This document shows, in pieces, positions 15,883 through 24,519 of a stretch of DNA of 60,606 nucleotides. The stretch's first letter is position 1. The number at the start of each line of letters is the position of its first letter. Origin of the DNA: an uncultured Bacteroidales bacterium. Its GTDB lineage: Bacteria; Bacteroidota; Bacteroidia; Bacteroidales; UBA932. A model generated the notes under the pieces. That model was given only the letters and a program-made list of their open reading frames with translations. It was not told where the DNA came from and searched no databases. The translations under genes were made by a program, and so were the position numbers. The stretch covers positions 1 through 60,606 of the forward strand of contig CALVDT010000087.1 in assembly GCA_944326385.1 (NCBI GenBank), in the 5' to 3' direction.

Positions 15883-17292
15883 TCAATATCCGCTCATGTC
15901 CGTAAGTGTCAATGGATTTTCTGTCGCTGCCCTTGCCGCATACCTGCAGATTTCCACATTATCGTCAGTGACAGGAATGGAATGTGCCGTGGAATGCTCC
16001 AGCCTGACATCATACCGGTATGTGTTCCCGGAAAGATCCAGTCCGAGACAAGGCTCGAAGATATTGTAGAAGACAGTGCATGCGGCCGCATATCTGCTCA
16101 CCCCGTAATCAAGATGGAAGCCGTCTCTGGAAAGGTCCTGGGCAGGGTCATCATTCAGACTGGATGTCCTCAGATTCTGCACGGCCGTACCTGTAGCTAT
16201 CACATCATCGATACAGGTGTCATCCAATAGATTCCGGGCAAAATCCGTTATGGTGCCGTACATCGCCATCTGGTCTCCGCCGAAATACCGGGATACGAGA
16301 TCCGACTGTGCAGCGAAAGTCTGCGTAAGCATGAACATCACTGTCGGACGCTTGTCTGGGTGCGCATCGAAAATCCTGCGGATCAGAGAATTGATATGTC
16401 CCTTCTCTTCTTCGGTCCATGACCAGCAGCAGGAATTTCCGGTATATTCCATGAATGTCACCACATCCCAGTCTTCCGCCTCCACGGCATATTTCAGGTT
16501 CGTGTCGTATTCCTCGTCACCATCCCATTCGCTCTCGCCGGGACGGCAGACGCGGTATGAACAGAAGTCGGATGCTTCATAGTTGTCATCGTATTGCGGA
16601 AGGGTGCAGCCTCCATGGTAAGTCCTGCCCATGAGCACTCTGCGTGTCCCGTCCGCTGCCAGCATACCCGGAAGGTGGGCAGTCGCATCCACATTGAAAC
16701 TGTTCCCGATGAAGAGAACCTTCAGCAGTCCTTTATCCTTGGGGAGAGGAGGATTGAACCACTCATGGATTTCACTCGGGACTGCCACCGTCTCGTCACC
16801 GAAGCGGCACCAGACATATTTCCCGCAGTCGGCCACACATATGCCGGAATACGGTATGTCCGTAGGCTCACCCGCTATCGACAGACAGCCGTCCCCGGTA
16901 ATGCCTATTTCCGGAGCCTCATACCAGGTGTCCCGCACATCGGCGATGATCCCCAGATCGATGCCTCCGGGGACCGACGGATCCTCGTATATGAAACTTC
17001 CTGATTCCGAAATCCGGAGATATACGGCATCAGCCGGCAGTTCCAGAACATCTCCGCTGGTCCATTTCAGCTCTATTCCTTCTGCAGAGGCGGTGATTGC
17101 CGTGCAATAATCCGATGCCCCGGCAGCCTTCTGAGCCGATGCGTAGTAGCCGGCATAATCCACTCCTGCCGCAGCCCAGTCAGTATGTTCTTCGATGATT
17201 TCACCGGCTTCCTTGCTGCAGCCGGCAAAGACCATGGATATTGCCACTGCCGGCAATATCCATGGCTTGCATATGCTCCTGCCTCTACTCAT
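15883..17292 (-). CDS. DUF4886 domain lipoprotein (SGNH hydrolase-like)
   Basis: A signal ending in VFAGC (lipobox) anchors this 469-residue protein. The second half begins KGLLKVLFIGNSFNVDATAH, where GNSF is the block I of SGNH-like hydrolases and DUF4886 proteins; VMFMLTQTF and DGFHLDYGVSRYAA (with Asp and His like SGNH block V) follow. These suggest an esterase, perhaps deacetylating the glycan. The first 190 residues are a beta-rich domain with a pattern seen in Bacteroidota lipoproteins (ISESGSFIYEDPSVPGG). Its start overlaps the end of the preceding gene by 8 bases, so translation is likely coupled. Confidence 0.8.
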   Translation of the reverse strand: MSRGRSICKPWILPAVAISMVFAGCSKEAGEIIEEHTDWAAAGVDYAGYYASAQKAAGASDYCTAITASAEGIELKWTSGDVLELPADAVYLRISESGSFIYEDPSVPGGIDLGIIADVRDTWYEAPEIGITGDGCLSIAGEPTDIPYSGICVADCGKYVWCRFGDETVAVPSEIHEWFNPPLPKDKGLLKVLFIGNSFNVDATAHLPGMLAADGTRRVLMGRTYHGGCTLPQYDDNYEASDFCSYRVCRPGESEWDGDEEYDTNLKYAVEAEDWDVVTFMEYTGNSCCWSWTEEEKGHINSLIRRIFDAHPDKRPTVMFMLTQTFAAQSDLVSRYFGGDQMAMYGTITDFARNLLDDTCIDDVIATGTAVQNLRTSSLNDDPAQDLSRDGFHLDYGVSRYAAACTVFYNIFEPCLGLDLSGNTYRYDVRLEHSTAHSIPVTDDNVEICRYAARAATENPLTLTDMSGY

Positions 17293-19576
17293 TCCATGTC
17301 AGATTTGAAGTTTGAGGCTGTGCATTGGATGCAGAGTCCGTGATGAATGACTGGAAATTCTCTGCTGTGACGCCAAGGTCTGCACCGTCCTCTGATATGC
17401 TGCCTGAGACAGATATGTCTGAAGCCGAGGCTGAGGTGACGATATTTCCGAAGACAAGTCCGGTGAGGAGAGGCTTTCCGGTGTCGGTCCAGGCATCGAC
17501 AGCCACTGACACAGTACAGTTCCCTGAAACAGTGACATTGTCTCTGACAAACCCTACGACACCTCCTGCCGCCCCGATATGATATGTCTTGTCCACAGAC
17601 TTCACATCGCAATCCACCGTGCATCCTGTAATCTCCGCTACGGTAGCAAGCCCTGCCAGCCCGCCGAGAGAAGCAGTGTTTACATTTGTAGTCCATCCAC
17701 CGGTGACTGCTCCGGTGTTGGTACAGTTTATCAGCTTCTGGACATTCTCGCCTTTACCTATCGCATGTCCTACTATGCCTCCTGCAGCATCTATGCGCGC
17801 TCCGGTGGCATTCGCAGTCACGCCTCCGCTATGACGGCATGTAAGCTGTATGACACCTTCATTGGCACATTTTTCATAAACAGTGTCAAACCCGTTCACA
17901 TCGCCATTGTCTATAGCCTTGCTGTCGCCTGTCCCGCTCGTGTACCATGCCGCACTGCGGCCCAATATACCACCGACGGAAGCTGCCCCGTTATTTGTCG
18001 CGGCCTGTACCGGATCATCCGTGCGGCTGACATCACCGTAGTTCCTGCATCCGGTGAATTTCACTCCGTTCATGTACACTATGCCGCATATGCCGCCAAA
18101 CCCGCTGCGTATAGGTGCGGCACCTGCGCAGTCCGCCTTGATATTGCCATGGTTTTCACAATCGATGAAAATACCAGGCGTGCATGAATCATCTATATCC
18201 AGAGCAGTCGGGAGAGCCCCGCCAGTCACCGTATGTCCTATGGCTGAAATCCCACCGCCGTAATATCCGGCTGAAGATGCAGCGTCCTGCGTCACGGTGA
18301 TATCCCCGTAATTGATGCATCTCTCTATCGTACCGCCGTTCTGTGCCGCTATCGAGCCGAACACGAGGGATGTCGTCCCTGTATATTCAGTATCGGAATA
18401 ATTCGTGACATCAGATATGGTACCCTTGTTGATTTTGGCTATCACCGCATTTCCTGCCGATGCCGAATTGGCGAACCTCGTGAACTTTCCTGCAAAATTC
18501 AGGTCTTTCACGACACCGTTTTCGCCTACCGTGTCAAACATCGGCCACTGGTTCCCGTTCGCGGTCATGGTCTTGCCGTTCCCGTTGAATGTACCCTGGA
18601 AAGTGCCGCTCGCGTAGGAGAAGTAGCCTGGTACGGTGAGATCGGCCATCAGGTTTACGGTCTGGCCTTCGAAGGTCTCGCCGTCTGCCACCTTCCGGGC
18701 GAAAGCATCCCAGTCGGATACGCTGAAAATGTCGTTTTCAGTAGCTTTTCCCTCAGGCTCGAAAGGAAAATCCATGTCATAGATGCCACCGGCCTTTGCG
18801 GAGAAGGAATTCACGGCTTTCTTGATCTGCCAGTCTCCGTTTACATCCATTATAAGAAGATTGAGTCCTGAAGCGTATTCTCCTGCCGGTATTGCGATGA
18901 CCATCCGCGAGCCGAGAGGAGCACCAGTCTCGCCGCAGTCAAGTTCTACTGATGCTCCCGACCCTTCCGCTGCAGTCATGGTCCAGCCGTCTGCATATGC
19001 AGCGGTGAACTGTCCGCTCAGAGGCTTGCTGTCATTAGCTGCAAGAACCACAGTGGCGATGTTATGATTATCAGCAGACGCCGAGAGCATAATCCTGAGA
19101 TATGCCATCGCATGAGTGAAATGGAGTGTCCCTTGTTCGGCACTGTATGCAAGCATGACAGCGGCGGACGGGTCGAACTGGTCCGATTCAGTCCATGTCT
19201 GCACGGATGGCAGGTCCACAGTCAGCATGCCGGCATCATATGCGGCGGCATTTGCCGGATAGGCAGCATACAGAGGCGCCTCGAAAGCCTGCAGGAAGGT
19301 GAATTCCGCAGCCCGTCTGTCCTCCTGGATGGAAATGGATTCCGAAATGCTCCCGTTCAGGTTTATCCGGTCTTCTTCATTCCAGAAGACAGAATATTTC
19401 CCTTCCTCTCCGGAAGGCGTCATGGAAGTCCTGGTGTCAGGCGAATCGAGGAATGCCTTTATGGTGAATCTTCCATCGTTCCCGCTACTGTCTCCGGTCA
19501 GTTCCTGCTTCTGGCAGGACAATACCGTCATCGGCAGGACTGCTGCCGTCATAATCAGAAATCCGAGTCTTTTCAT
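17285..19576 (-). CDS. Fimbrillin-like lipoprotein with GLUG-type repeats
   Basis: The start was set at 19576, where MKRLGFLIMTAAVLPMTVLSC gives a good lipoprotein signal; the frame runs further up but overlaps the small ORF there. Residues about 25-275 resemble fimbrillin (Mfa/FimA-like) proteins: DTRTSMTPSG, YSVFWNEEDRINLNG, LHFTHAMAYLRIMLSAS and VIAIPAGEY. The rest is a parallel beta-helix-like series of Gly/Asn-rich repeats of GLUG style (GSIAAQNGGTIERCINYGDI; RSGFGGICGIVYMNGVKFTG; GGIVGHAIGKGE). GLUG repeats occur in adhesins, so it may bind glycan or host surfaces. The ATG overlaps the stop of the 53-codon ORF (ATGA). Confidence 0.78.
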   Translation of the reverse strand: MKRLGFLIMTAAVLPMTVLSCQKQELTGDSSGNDGRFTIKAFLDSPDTRTSMTPSGEEGKYSVFWNEEDRINLNGSISESISIQEDRRAAEFTFLQAFEAPLYAAYPANAAAYDAGMLTVDLPSVQTWTESDQFDPSAAVMLAYSAEQGTLHFTHAMAYLRIMLSASADNHNIATVVLAANDSKPLSGQFTAAYADGWTMTAAEGSGASVELDCGETGAPLGSRMVIAIPAGEYASGLNLLIMDVNGDWQIKKAVNSFSAKAGGIYDMDFPFEPEGKATENDIFSVSDWDAFARKVADGETFEGQTVNLMADLTVPGYFSYASGTFQGTFNGNGKTMTANGNQWPMFDTVGENGVVKDLNFAGKFTRFANSASAGNAVIAKINKGTISDVTNYSDTEYTGTTSLVFGSIAAQNGGTIERCINYGDITVTQDAASSAGYYGGGISAIGHTVTGGALPTALDIDDSCTPGIFIDCENHGNIKADCAGAAPIRSGFGGICGIVYMNGVKFTGCRNYGDVSRTDDPVQAATNNGAASVGGILGRSAAWYTSGTGDSKAIDNGDVNGFDTVYEKCANEGVIQLTCRHSGGVTANATGARIDAAGGIVGHAIGKGENVQKLINCTNTGAVTGGWTTNVNTASLGGLAGLATVAEITGCTVDCDVKSVDKTYHIGAAGGVVGFVRDNVTVSGNCTVSVAVDAWTDTGKPLLTGLVFGNIVTSASASDISVSGSISEDGADLGVTAENFQSFITDSASNAQPQTSNLTWNE

Positions 19577-19734
19577 ATCCTGTCCTCCCATTCCCAAAGT
19601 TGGTCCTCTTCCGTCAGATCCGGGTTCAATCCGAACCCTGACGTGCAGACGCCGCTTTCCGGTGCGGCTGTGACTACATCCATACAAGGGCTGTCATATG
19701 ATCTGCCGTGGATATCGGTATCATTTGTTTTCAT
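19573..19734 (-). CDS. 53-residue small protein translationally coupled to the next gene
   Basis: The frame begins MKTNDTDIHGRSYDSPCMDV and ends LTEEDQLWEWEDRI. An ATG two codons upstream (19740) is also in frame. Its TGA overlaps the ATG of the following gene in an ATGA arrangement, and it starts 19 bases after the stop of the GH5-like gene, so it fits the operon exactly with no room for anything else. It has no signal peptide and an acidic, Trp-rich tail similar in style to the ends of the operon's lipoproteins (DQNWQWEN at 14364). Bacteroidales surface-polysaccharide and fimbrial loci often carry such short peptides beginning with a (Y)xSPxxxVV pattern; their role is unknown. Without the coupling I would not call it. 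Confidence 0.65.
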   Translation of the reverse strand: MKTNDTDIHGRSYDSPCMDVVTAAPESGVCTSGFGLNPDLTEEDQLWEWEDRI

Positions 19735-19753
19735 AAGCATAATAAGAATGTGG

Positions 19754-20860
19754 TTATTGTTCCCGGACGCCTGTCATCTTCCGGATGAATTCCACTTCTT
19801 CCGGATTCCATGGTGTCCCGTCTGCGTAGAATATGTCATGGAACCAGACGTCCGGCTCTTCAGTCCACGGAATGGACTTGCCGTCCTTGTCTGTCTTGTT
19901 CCAAGGATAATGAAAGTTGCATTTGCCGGCGGTAAGCCCGAAATTGATGGCTCCGACATTGTACTTTCTGAATATAGGCATTGCCTCTTCGAATGTAGAC
20001 GTAGGTCTTCTCATATATTCCGTACATACCATAGGTCTGCCGTACGGAAGGAGAGACTTTATGAATTTCTCGAGAACGGCTCCGCTGCTGTAGCAGTGGA
20101 AACTTATGACATCGCTGTTCTCCAAGGCAAATGTGACTTCAGGAAGGCTTGTCCCCGGGACACCGACCTCACGCCAGAGCGGGGCAGTGAGCGGCTGCGA
20201 CGGATGACATTCCCTCGCCCATCTGAATGTAGCCTCCATGAGCGGGACGGAATTCGTCACACCGCGGCGATGGTTTTCCGGCTCGTTGTAAAGACACCAC
20301 ATAAGTATCCTGTCGTCATCCTTGTACGTGCTTATGATATCCTTGACCATGATTTCAAGTTCGTCCCATTTCGACGGGTCGTTCACATAATCCGCCCCGG
20401 GAGTCATGACCCACTGCGAATTATGGTCTCCCTTTATGGCATCCGGCTGTTTCCCGAGTTTCGGGTCGATGCATTTTCCCCCGTTTGTCCAGAACGTAGG
20501 CAATGCCCGGATTCCATGGTTGTCGCACATCTCCAGAAATCCGGAGAACCTGTCCTTGAAGCCTTGAGGGTCATCCGTATACACCAGATTGGAAAAGAAG
20601 ATTCTCACTGTATTGAACCCGAGGCTTTCCGCGTAACCCAGTTCACGGTCGATGGTCTCGGGATCATATGATTCCGCCTGCCACATCTCGATCTGGTTTA
20701 TGGCGGTGGAAGGGACATAGTCGCACCCTACTATCCAACCCTTGTCCGCGGCCCAGTCATTGGCCTTGTCGGCAGACCAGCGGGTATCAGGCTGCTGTTC
20801 AGTGCATGAAGCGAGAAGAACTGCTGCTGAAAACAGCACGGGATAAAGTATTTTTTTCAT
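19754..20860 (-). CDS. GH5-like glycoside hydrolase lipoprotein
   Basis: The start at 20860 gives MKKILYPVLFSAAVLLASC, a clean lipoprotein signal; upstream codons are unlikely. The 368-residue mature-type barrel shows the clan A pattern: LGFNTVRIFFSNLVY on an early strand, MWCLYNEPEN with the likely acid/base Glu193, and PMVCTEYMRR with the likely nucleophile Glu281. HCYSSG between them is the His/Tyr strand. Similar Bacteroidota proteins are annotated as cellulase-family or 1,4-beta-xylanase proteins, but the substrate cannot be fixed. It lies 43 bases after the sialidase-like gene and would cut the backbone or a side chain of the imported glycan. Confidence 0.85.
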   Translation of the reverse strand: MKKILYPVLFSAAVLLASCTEQQPDTRWSADKANDWAADKGWIVGCDYVPSTAINQIEMWQAESYDPETIDRELGYAESLGFNTVRIFFSNLVYTDDPQGFKDRFSGFLEMCDNHGIRALPTFWTNGGKCIDPKLGKQPDAIKGDHNSQWVMTPGADYVNDPSKWDELEIMVKDIISTYKDDDRILMWCLYNEPENHRRGVTNSVPLMEATFRWARECHPSQPLTAPLWREVGVPGTSLPEVTFALENSDVISFHCYSSGAVLEKFIKSLLPYGRPMVCTEYMRRPTSTFEEAMPIFRKYNVGAINFGLTAGKCNFHYPWNKTDKDGKSIPWTEEPDVWFHDIFYADGTPWNPEEVEFIRKMTGVREQ

Positions 20861-20903
20861 ATGGCTGTATTTGTTTATTGTTGTTTCCGGCATGGATAAA
20901 GAA

Positions 20904-22751
20904 TCAGTCGACAGTAATGGATACCCATTTCACGGTATTGCTTGCATCATACAGGACATCCTCGACGTTCGATGCGGCATCGAAATAGCCGAAATTGACC
21001 AGCACCTTCCCGTCAATGACCTCCACAGAGGAGCGGGGAACGGAGATTTCCGCCCGGAATCCGTTATCCTTGTCATCCCTGTCTTTCGGAGTCCCGTCAA
21101 AAGCAAAGGCTGCCTGCACCCCGAAATCATAGCTTCTCCAGCCTCCGGCATACTGGTCCGTGCTTTTCACTTCATTATAGCCGACCCTGATCCGGCGTGA
21201 TTTTGCAGACAGGCTGCCGGTCCCGTTGTCCGGAGAAAGCATAAGGTAAGCGAAGTCGCTGGATGAAAGGGTCTCGTCGAGGACTTCTATCAGAAAATAC
21301 AGGTTGTCTTCATCTGCAGAGCAGCGAAGAGTCGCCTGTGCCTGGCATCTTGCACCCACGAAGAGCGCCTCATCCGTATCCGCCCAGTCCTTGTCATCCG
21401 CATCCAGTTCCACTGTCCGCTTCGATGCAGTAATGGAATGGTTCAGGTTGAACCGGGCTATGGCGATGGTCGCATTCTCGGCCCCGTCGCGGGAATTCCT
21501 CATGCACGAAATGACGGAATGATGGCTGGTCAGATCCAGACCGCCCCATGAACCGACATCCGGAAGCGCTGCGATATCCGTACTTCCGAATTCCGTGGCA
21601 GTGGCATTGCCGATCCTGAAATGCTGGTGGGAATCCGTGCCTCCATAGGCAAGAAGCGTCTCTCCTGAGGGGAACTGCACAAGATACGGTGCCGCTCCCC
21701 GTGTCACGACGGAGTCTATCCTCTGCTCCTTCGGCGTAATCTCATCCCCTTCGAGATAAGTCCATGAACCGTCCTCATTCGAGAACACTATGGCAATGGA
21801 GAACTGGTCACTGTAGCCGCCGGAAGAATTGGTCACCCTCTGGTTGCAACTCTCCATCGCAAAGGCGAACTGCTGCGAATCATTCAGGATGACGCCCACA
21901 GGCATCTGGTAAGTGTAACAATACATGCTTTTCTGGGCGTTCCACCAATGCTTTCTCATGACACGATAAGCCGTCTGTCCGAGAGCAGGCTCCCATGTAG
22001 CTCCGCCGTCAGGGGAACGGACCATGTCCGTACCTGAATGGCTTGAGCTGGTCCATGGACGGCTTTCGGAAAAGAAGCATTGTATCTCTCCGGAAGGCAG
22101 TTCTATCAGATGAGGCTCCCAGCACGGGCCATGGTAGATTTCGGTCTCTCCGAACCATGTATAACCTCCGTCATTGCTGCGCTTGACGATAATCCCCTGC
22201 TCGTCCGTATAGTTTATGTTCCCGTATGTCTTTACAGTGCTGAAGGATGCCACAGCCAGTATCTCCCCGTTCGAGAGCTGGAGGGTGTTGGCATTTGTGA
22301 ACCTGCGCACATCAGGCTTGCCCTGGCCGTTGTACACATCCTTTCCTTGCCACAGATAGCCCATGTAGGTCCATGTCTTGAGATCCTTGCTCAATGCATA
22401 GAATGTGTTTTCCCCGTTTCCGTTGGTACCCACCGCATCCTGCCATGTAAGGATATAGGAGCCGTCCTTCAATGTCCTGATCCGCGAGTATGTCGGGATA
22501 AGGACATTGTTCGATGCTCCCAGCTCGATGTATGAGCGGTAATCCATCTTGACATTCGCCATATCCCATTCATCCGCATGGGAATTTATCTTCTGTTCGC
22601 CCTGGTTCAGGTCCGTGAAGGATGAAAGTTCCAGCTTTTCCGACTGCCCGGAGGAGCCCGAGCCTCCGTTTCCGGTGTACTCGGGTTCCTTCGTGCATGC
22701 CATGGAGAGCATTACAAGGATTGAAAACATGATTCTGTTTTTTTGTTCCAT
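20904..22751 (-). CDS. Sialidase-fold (BNR repeat) lipoprotein, paralogue of the one at 9296
   Basis: The signal ends in LSMAC (lipobox) and is followed by a Gly/Ser linker typical of surface lipoproteins. The propeller has Asp boxes SNDGGYTW and SPDGGATW. YSRIRTLKDGSYILTW replaces the sialidase RIP motif, and GPCWEPHLIELPSGEIQ matches GRCWEPALLQLPSGEIQ of the protein at 9296. The last 180 residues start VELDADDKDWADTDEALFVG and continue NLYFLIEVLDE, a good CBM9/DOMON-like binding module. Sequence supports an exo-acting GH33/GH93-like enzyme; sialidase activity itself is not shown. The gene is 3 bases after susD. Confidence 0.83.
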   Translation of the reverse strand: MEQKNRIMFSILVMLSMACTKEPEYTGNGGSGSSGQSEKLELSSFTDLNQGEQKINSHADEWDMANVKMDYRSYIELGASNNVLIPTYSRIRTLKDGSYILTWQDAVGTNGNGENTFYALSKDLKTWTYMGYLWQGKDVYNGQGKPDVRRFTNANTLQLSNGEILAVASFSTVKTYGNINYTDEQGIIVKRSNDGGYTWFGETEIYHGPCWEPHLIELPSGEIQCFFSESRPWTSSSHSGTDMVRSPDGGATWEPALGQTAYRVMRKHWWNAQKSMYCYTYQMPVGVILNDSQQFAFAMESCNQRVTNSSGGYSDQFSIAIVFSNEDGSWTYLEGDEITPKEQRIDSVVTRGAAPYLVQFPSGETLLAYGGTDSHQHFRIGNATATEFGSTDIAALPDVGSWGGLDLTSHHSVISCMRNSRDGAENATIAIARFNLNHSITASKRTVELDADDKDWADTDEALFVGARCQAQATLRCSADEDNLYFLIEVLDETLSSSDFAYLMLSPDNGTGSLSAKSRRIRVGYNEVKSTDQYAGGWRSYDFGVQAAFAFDGTPKDRDDKDNGFRAEISVPRSSVEVIDGKVLVNFGYFDAASNVEDVLYDASNTVKWVSITVD

Positions 22752-22754
22752 ACT

Positions 22755-24515
22755 CTAATTCCAGTCTTCGTTCTGTTTTATGTTCGTATTCTTCTCTACT
22801 TCCGACTGAGGAATGGCCCATTTGTAATATGCATCCCCTCCCCAGATATATGTGTACAGCGGTGCTCCCCAGACATTCTGAAGACCGTTGTTCTCCGCGA
22901 ACTTGGATTCTTTCCAGGTACCCCACCTGAGCTCTTCGTAATAAAGCTGCTCTTCGCAGGCGAGTTCCCATTTCTTCTCGTTGCGGATACGCTCCCTGAG
23001 TTCCTCTGAACTGGAGACAGCCACCGCATCATTCCCCGGAGCATTGAGTAGAGCCACACCGGCCCTGTCCCGCACACGGTTCACATATGTTATGGCGTCC
23101 TGATACCGTCCCTGTTCATTTATGGCTTCCGCCAGACAGAGCAATACGTCCGCATAACGGAATATCGGGACATCCACAGGATTGTATCCGATATTGGTAT
23201 ACTCCCTTCCCTTTGTCACGAATTTCCTTATAGGATAGAGAAGATAGGCATTGTTCCCGTATCTGAGGTCGAGACTCGGTGCCTGCCAGTCCCTGTACGG
23301 ATAGCGGCTGGTGTAGATTGCAGCCGTACCTGATGCCCCTCCTTCATAAGTCGAATAAGGGGTTATGGCTATGGCGGCCAGCCTCGGATCCCTGTTTGCA
23401 TATGCGGCCAGAATCCTCGCCTCATTTCCTGATTCATCGTATTTCGACATATCCGCCCCATACGTGGTCATGGTGGCTTTTTCAGCTTCTGTCATCCCGT
23501 TCCTGAGGAAGAAGACACTGCGTGCCTGCGGGGACATCGAACTGTACCCCGGCAGGTATGTATCCCAGCTGAAAGGTGTCCCGTCGGCCTCTTCAAAGGA
23601 GTCTATGAAAGAGACATTCAGATAGTGCTGGTATTTGCCGTAGCCGGTGGTGCAATAATTCCCGTAGTTATTGCTGAATGCGTTTCCCTGACCGCTCTCT
23701 TCCACCATCTGCACGGAGAATATCATCTCGTCGCATTTTTCATTTGCTTCAGTGAAAAGGCTTTCGTACGAACCGGTATAAAGGTCATAGCCGCATTCAC
23801 CGACCTTGATGAAATCCGCTTCCGCCAGTCCCCACTCCTTCATCCACATATAGACCTTGCCTCTGAGAGTGTATGCCGCTCCTCTCGTCACGCGTCCGTA
23901 GTCGGCACTGCCGGCCACATATTTGTCAGCTATCTGCGGACATTCTATACAGTCGGTGCAGTCCTGGATGATATACTTCCAGATAGTCTCCTCGCTCTCG
24001 CGTCCTTTGGTATACTCGTCAGGGGCAAGATTCTCGTCATAATAAGGGACACCTCTCCACAGGACATTCAGACGGTAATAATGGTATGCCCTCAGGAATT
24101 TGCATTCCGCTATCCTCTGCGCCTTCAGTTCGTCCGACATGTCCGGGACTCTGCCTATATTGGCTATGACGTCATTGGCACGGTTCACACCCTCGTAGAA
24201 CCTCTTCCAGTAGGTCGAGAACATGCCGTTGTTCGGCTGGAGTGTCCCGAAAAGATAATTGTAATCCAGATTCACTATGCCTTCCTGCGGATCCATCACT
24301 GACGAGAAAGAATCCCAGTTCAGCACAGAACGGTCTGTGGAGTTGTAGTCATAGAGCAGGTTCGAATAGACTCCCGTCACGACACTTTCTGCAAGGGTGG
24401 ACGACGAGAACATCGTCTCGGAGCTGTTCTGGTTATGCGGATACCTGTCCAGGAAATCGTTGCAGGATACGGCGAGTACAGCTCCGGCAATCAATAGTAT
24501 AGAGTATCTTTTCAT
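22755..24515 (-). CDS. SusD/RagB-family glycan-binding lipoprotein
   Basis: A 586-residue surface lipoprotein (signal ending AVSC, then NDFLDRYPHNQ, the standard SusD start). SusD-family features follow: TPR-like helices (CKFLRAYHYYRLNVLWRGVP), and a C-terminal region with ADVLLCLAEAINEQGRYQDA and YVNRVRDRAGV. It acts as the lid of the SusC channel, binding oligosaccharides and handing them over. It starts 4 bases after susC, the usual order and spacing. Confidence 0.96.
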   Translation of the reverse strand: MKRYSILLIAGAVLAVSCNDFLDRYPHNQNSSETMFSSSTLAESVVTGVYSNLLYDYNSTDRSVLNWDSFSSVMDPQEGIVNLDYNYLFGTLQPNNGMFSTYWKRFYEGVNRANDVIANIGRVPDMSDELKAQRIAECKFLRAYHYYRLNVLWRGVPYYDENLAPDEYTKGRESEETIWKYIIQDCTDCIECPQIADKYVAGSADYGRVTRGAAYTLRGKVYMWMKEWGLAEADFIKVGECGYDLYTGSYESLFTEANEKCDEMIFSVQMVEESGQGNAFSNNYGNYCTTGYGKYQHYLNVSFIDSFEEADGTPFSWDTYLPGYSSMSPQARSVFFLRNGMTEAEKATMTTYGADMSKYDESGNEARILAAYANRDPRLAAIAITPYSTYEGGASGTAAIYTSRYPYRDWQAPSLDLRYGNNAYLLYPIRKFVTKGREYTNIGYNPVDVPIFRYADVLLCLAEAINEQGRYQDAITYVNRVRDRAGVALLNAPGNDAVAVSSSEELRERIRNEKKWELACEEQLYYEELRWGTWKESKFAENNGLQNVWGAPLYTYIWGGDAYYKWAIPQSEVEKNTNIKQNEDWN

Positions 24516-24519
24516 ATCA

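Noticed and set aside
19064..20671. A 535-codon plus-strand open frame
   Set aside because: It lies opposite the GH5-like gene, the 53-codon ORF and the fimbrillin/GLUG gene, and has no recognisable feature.
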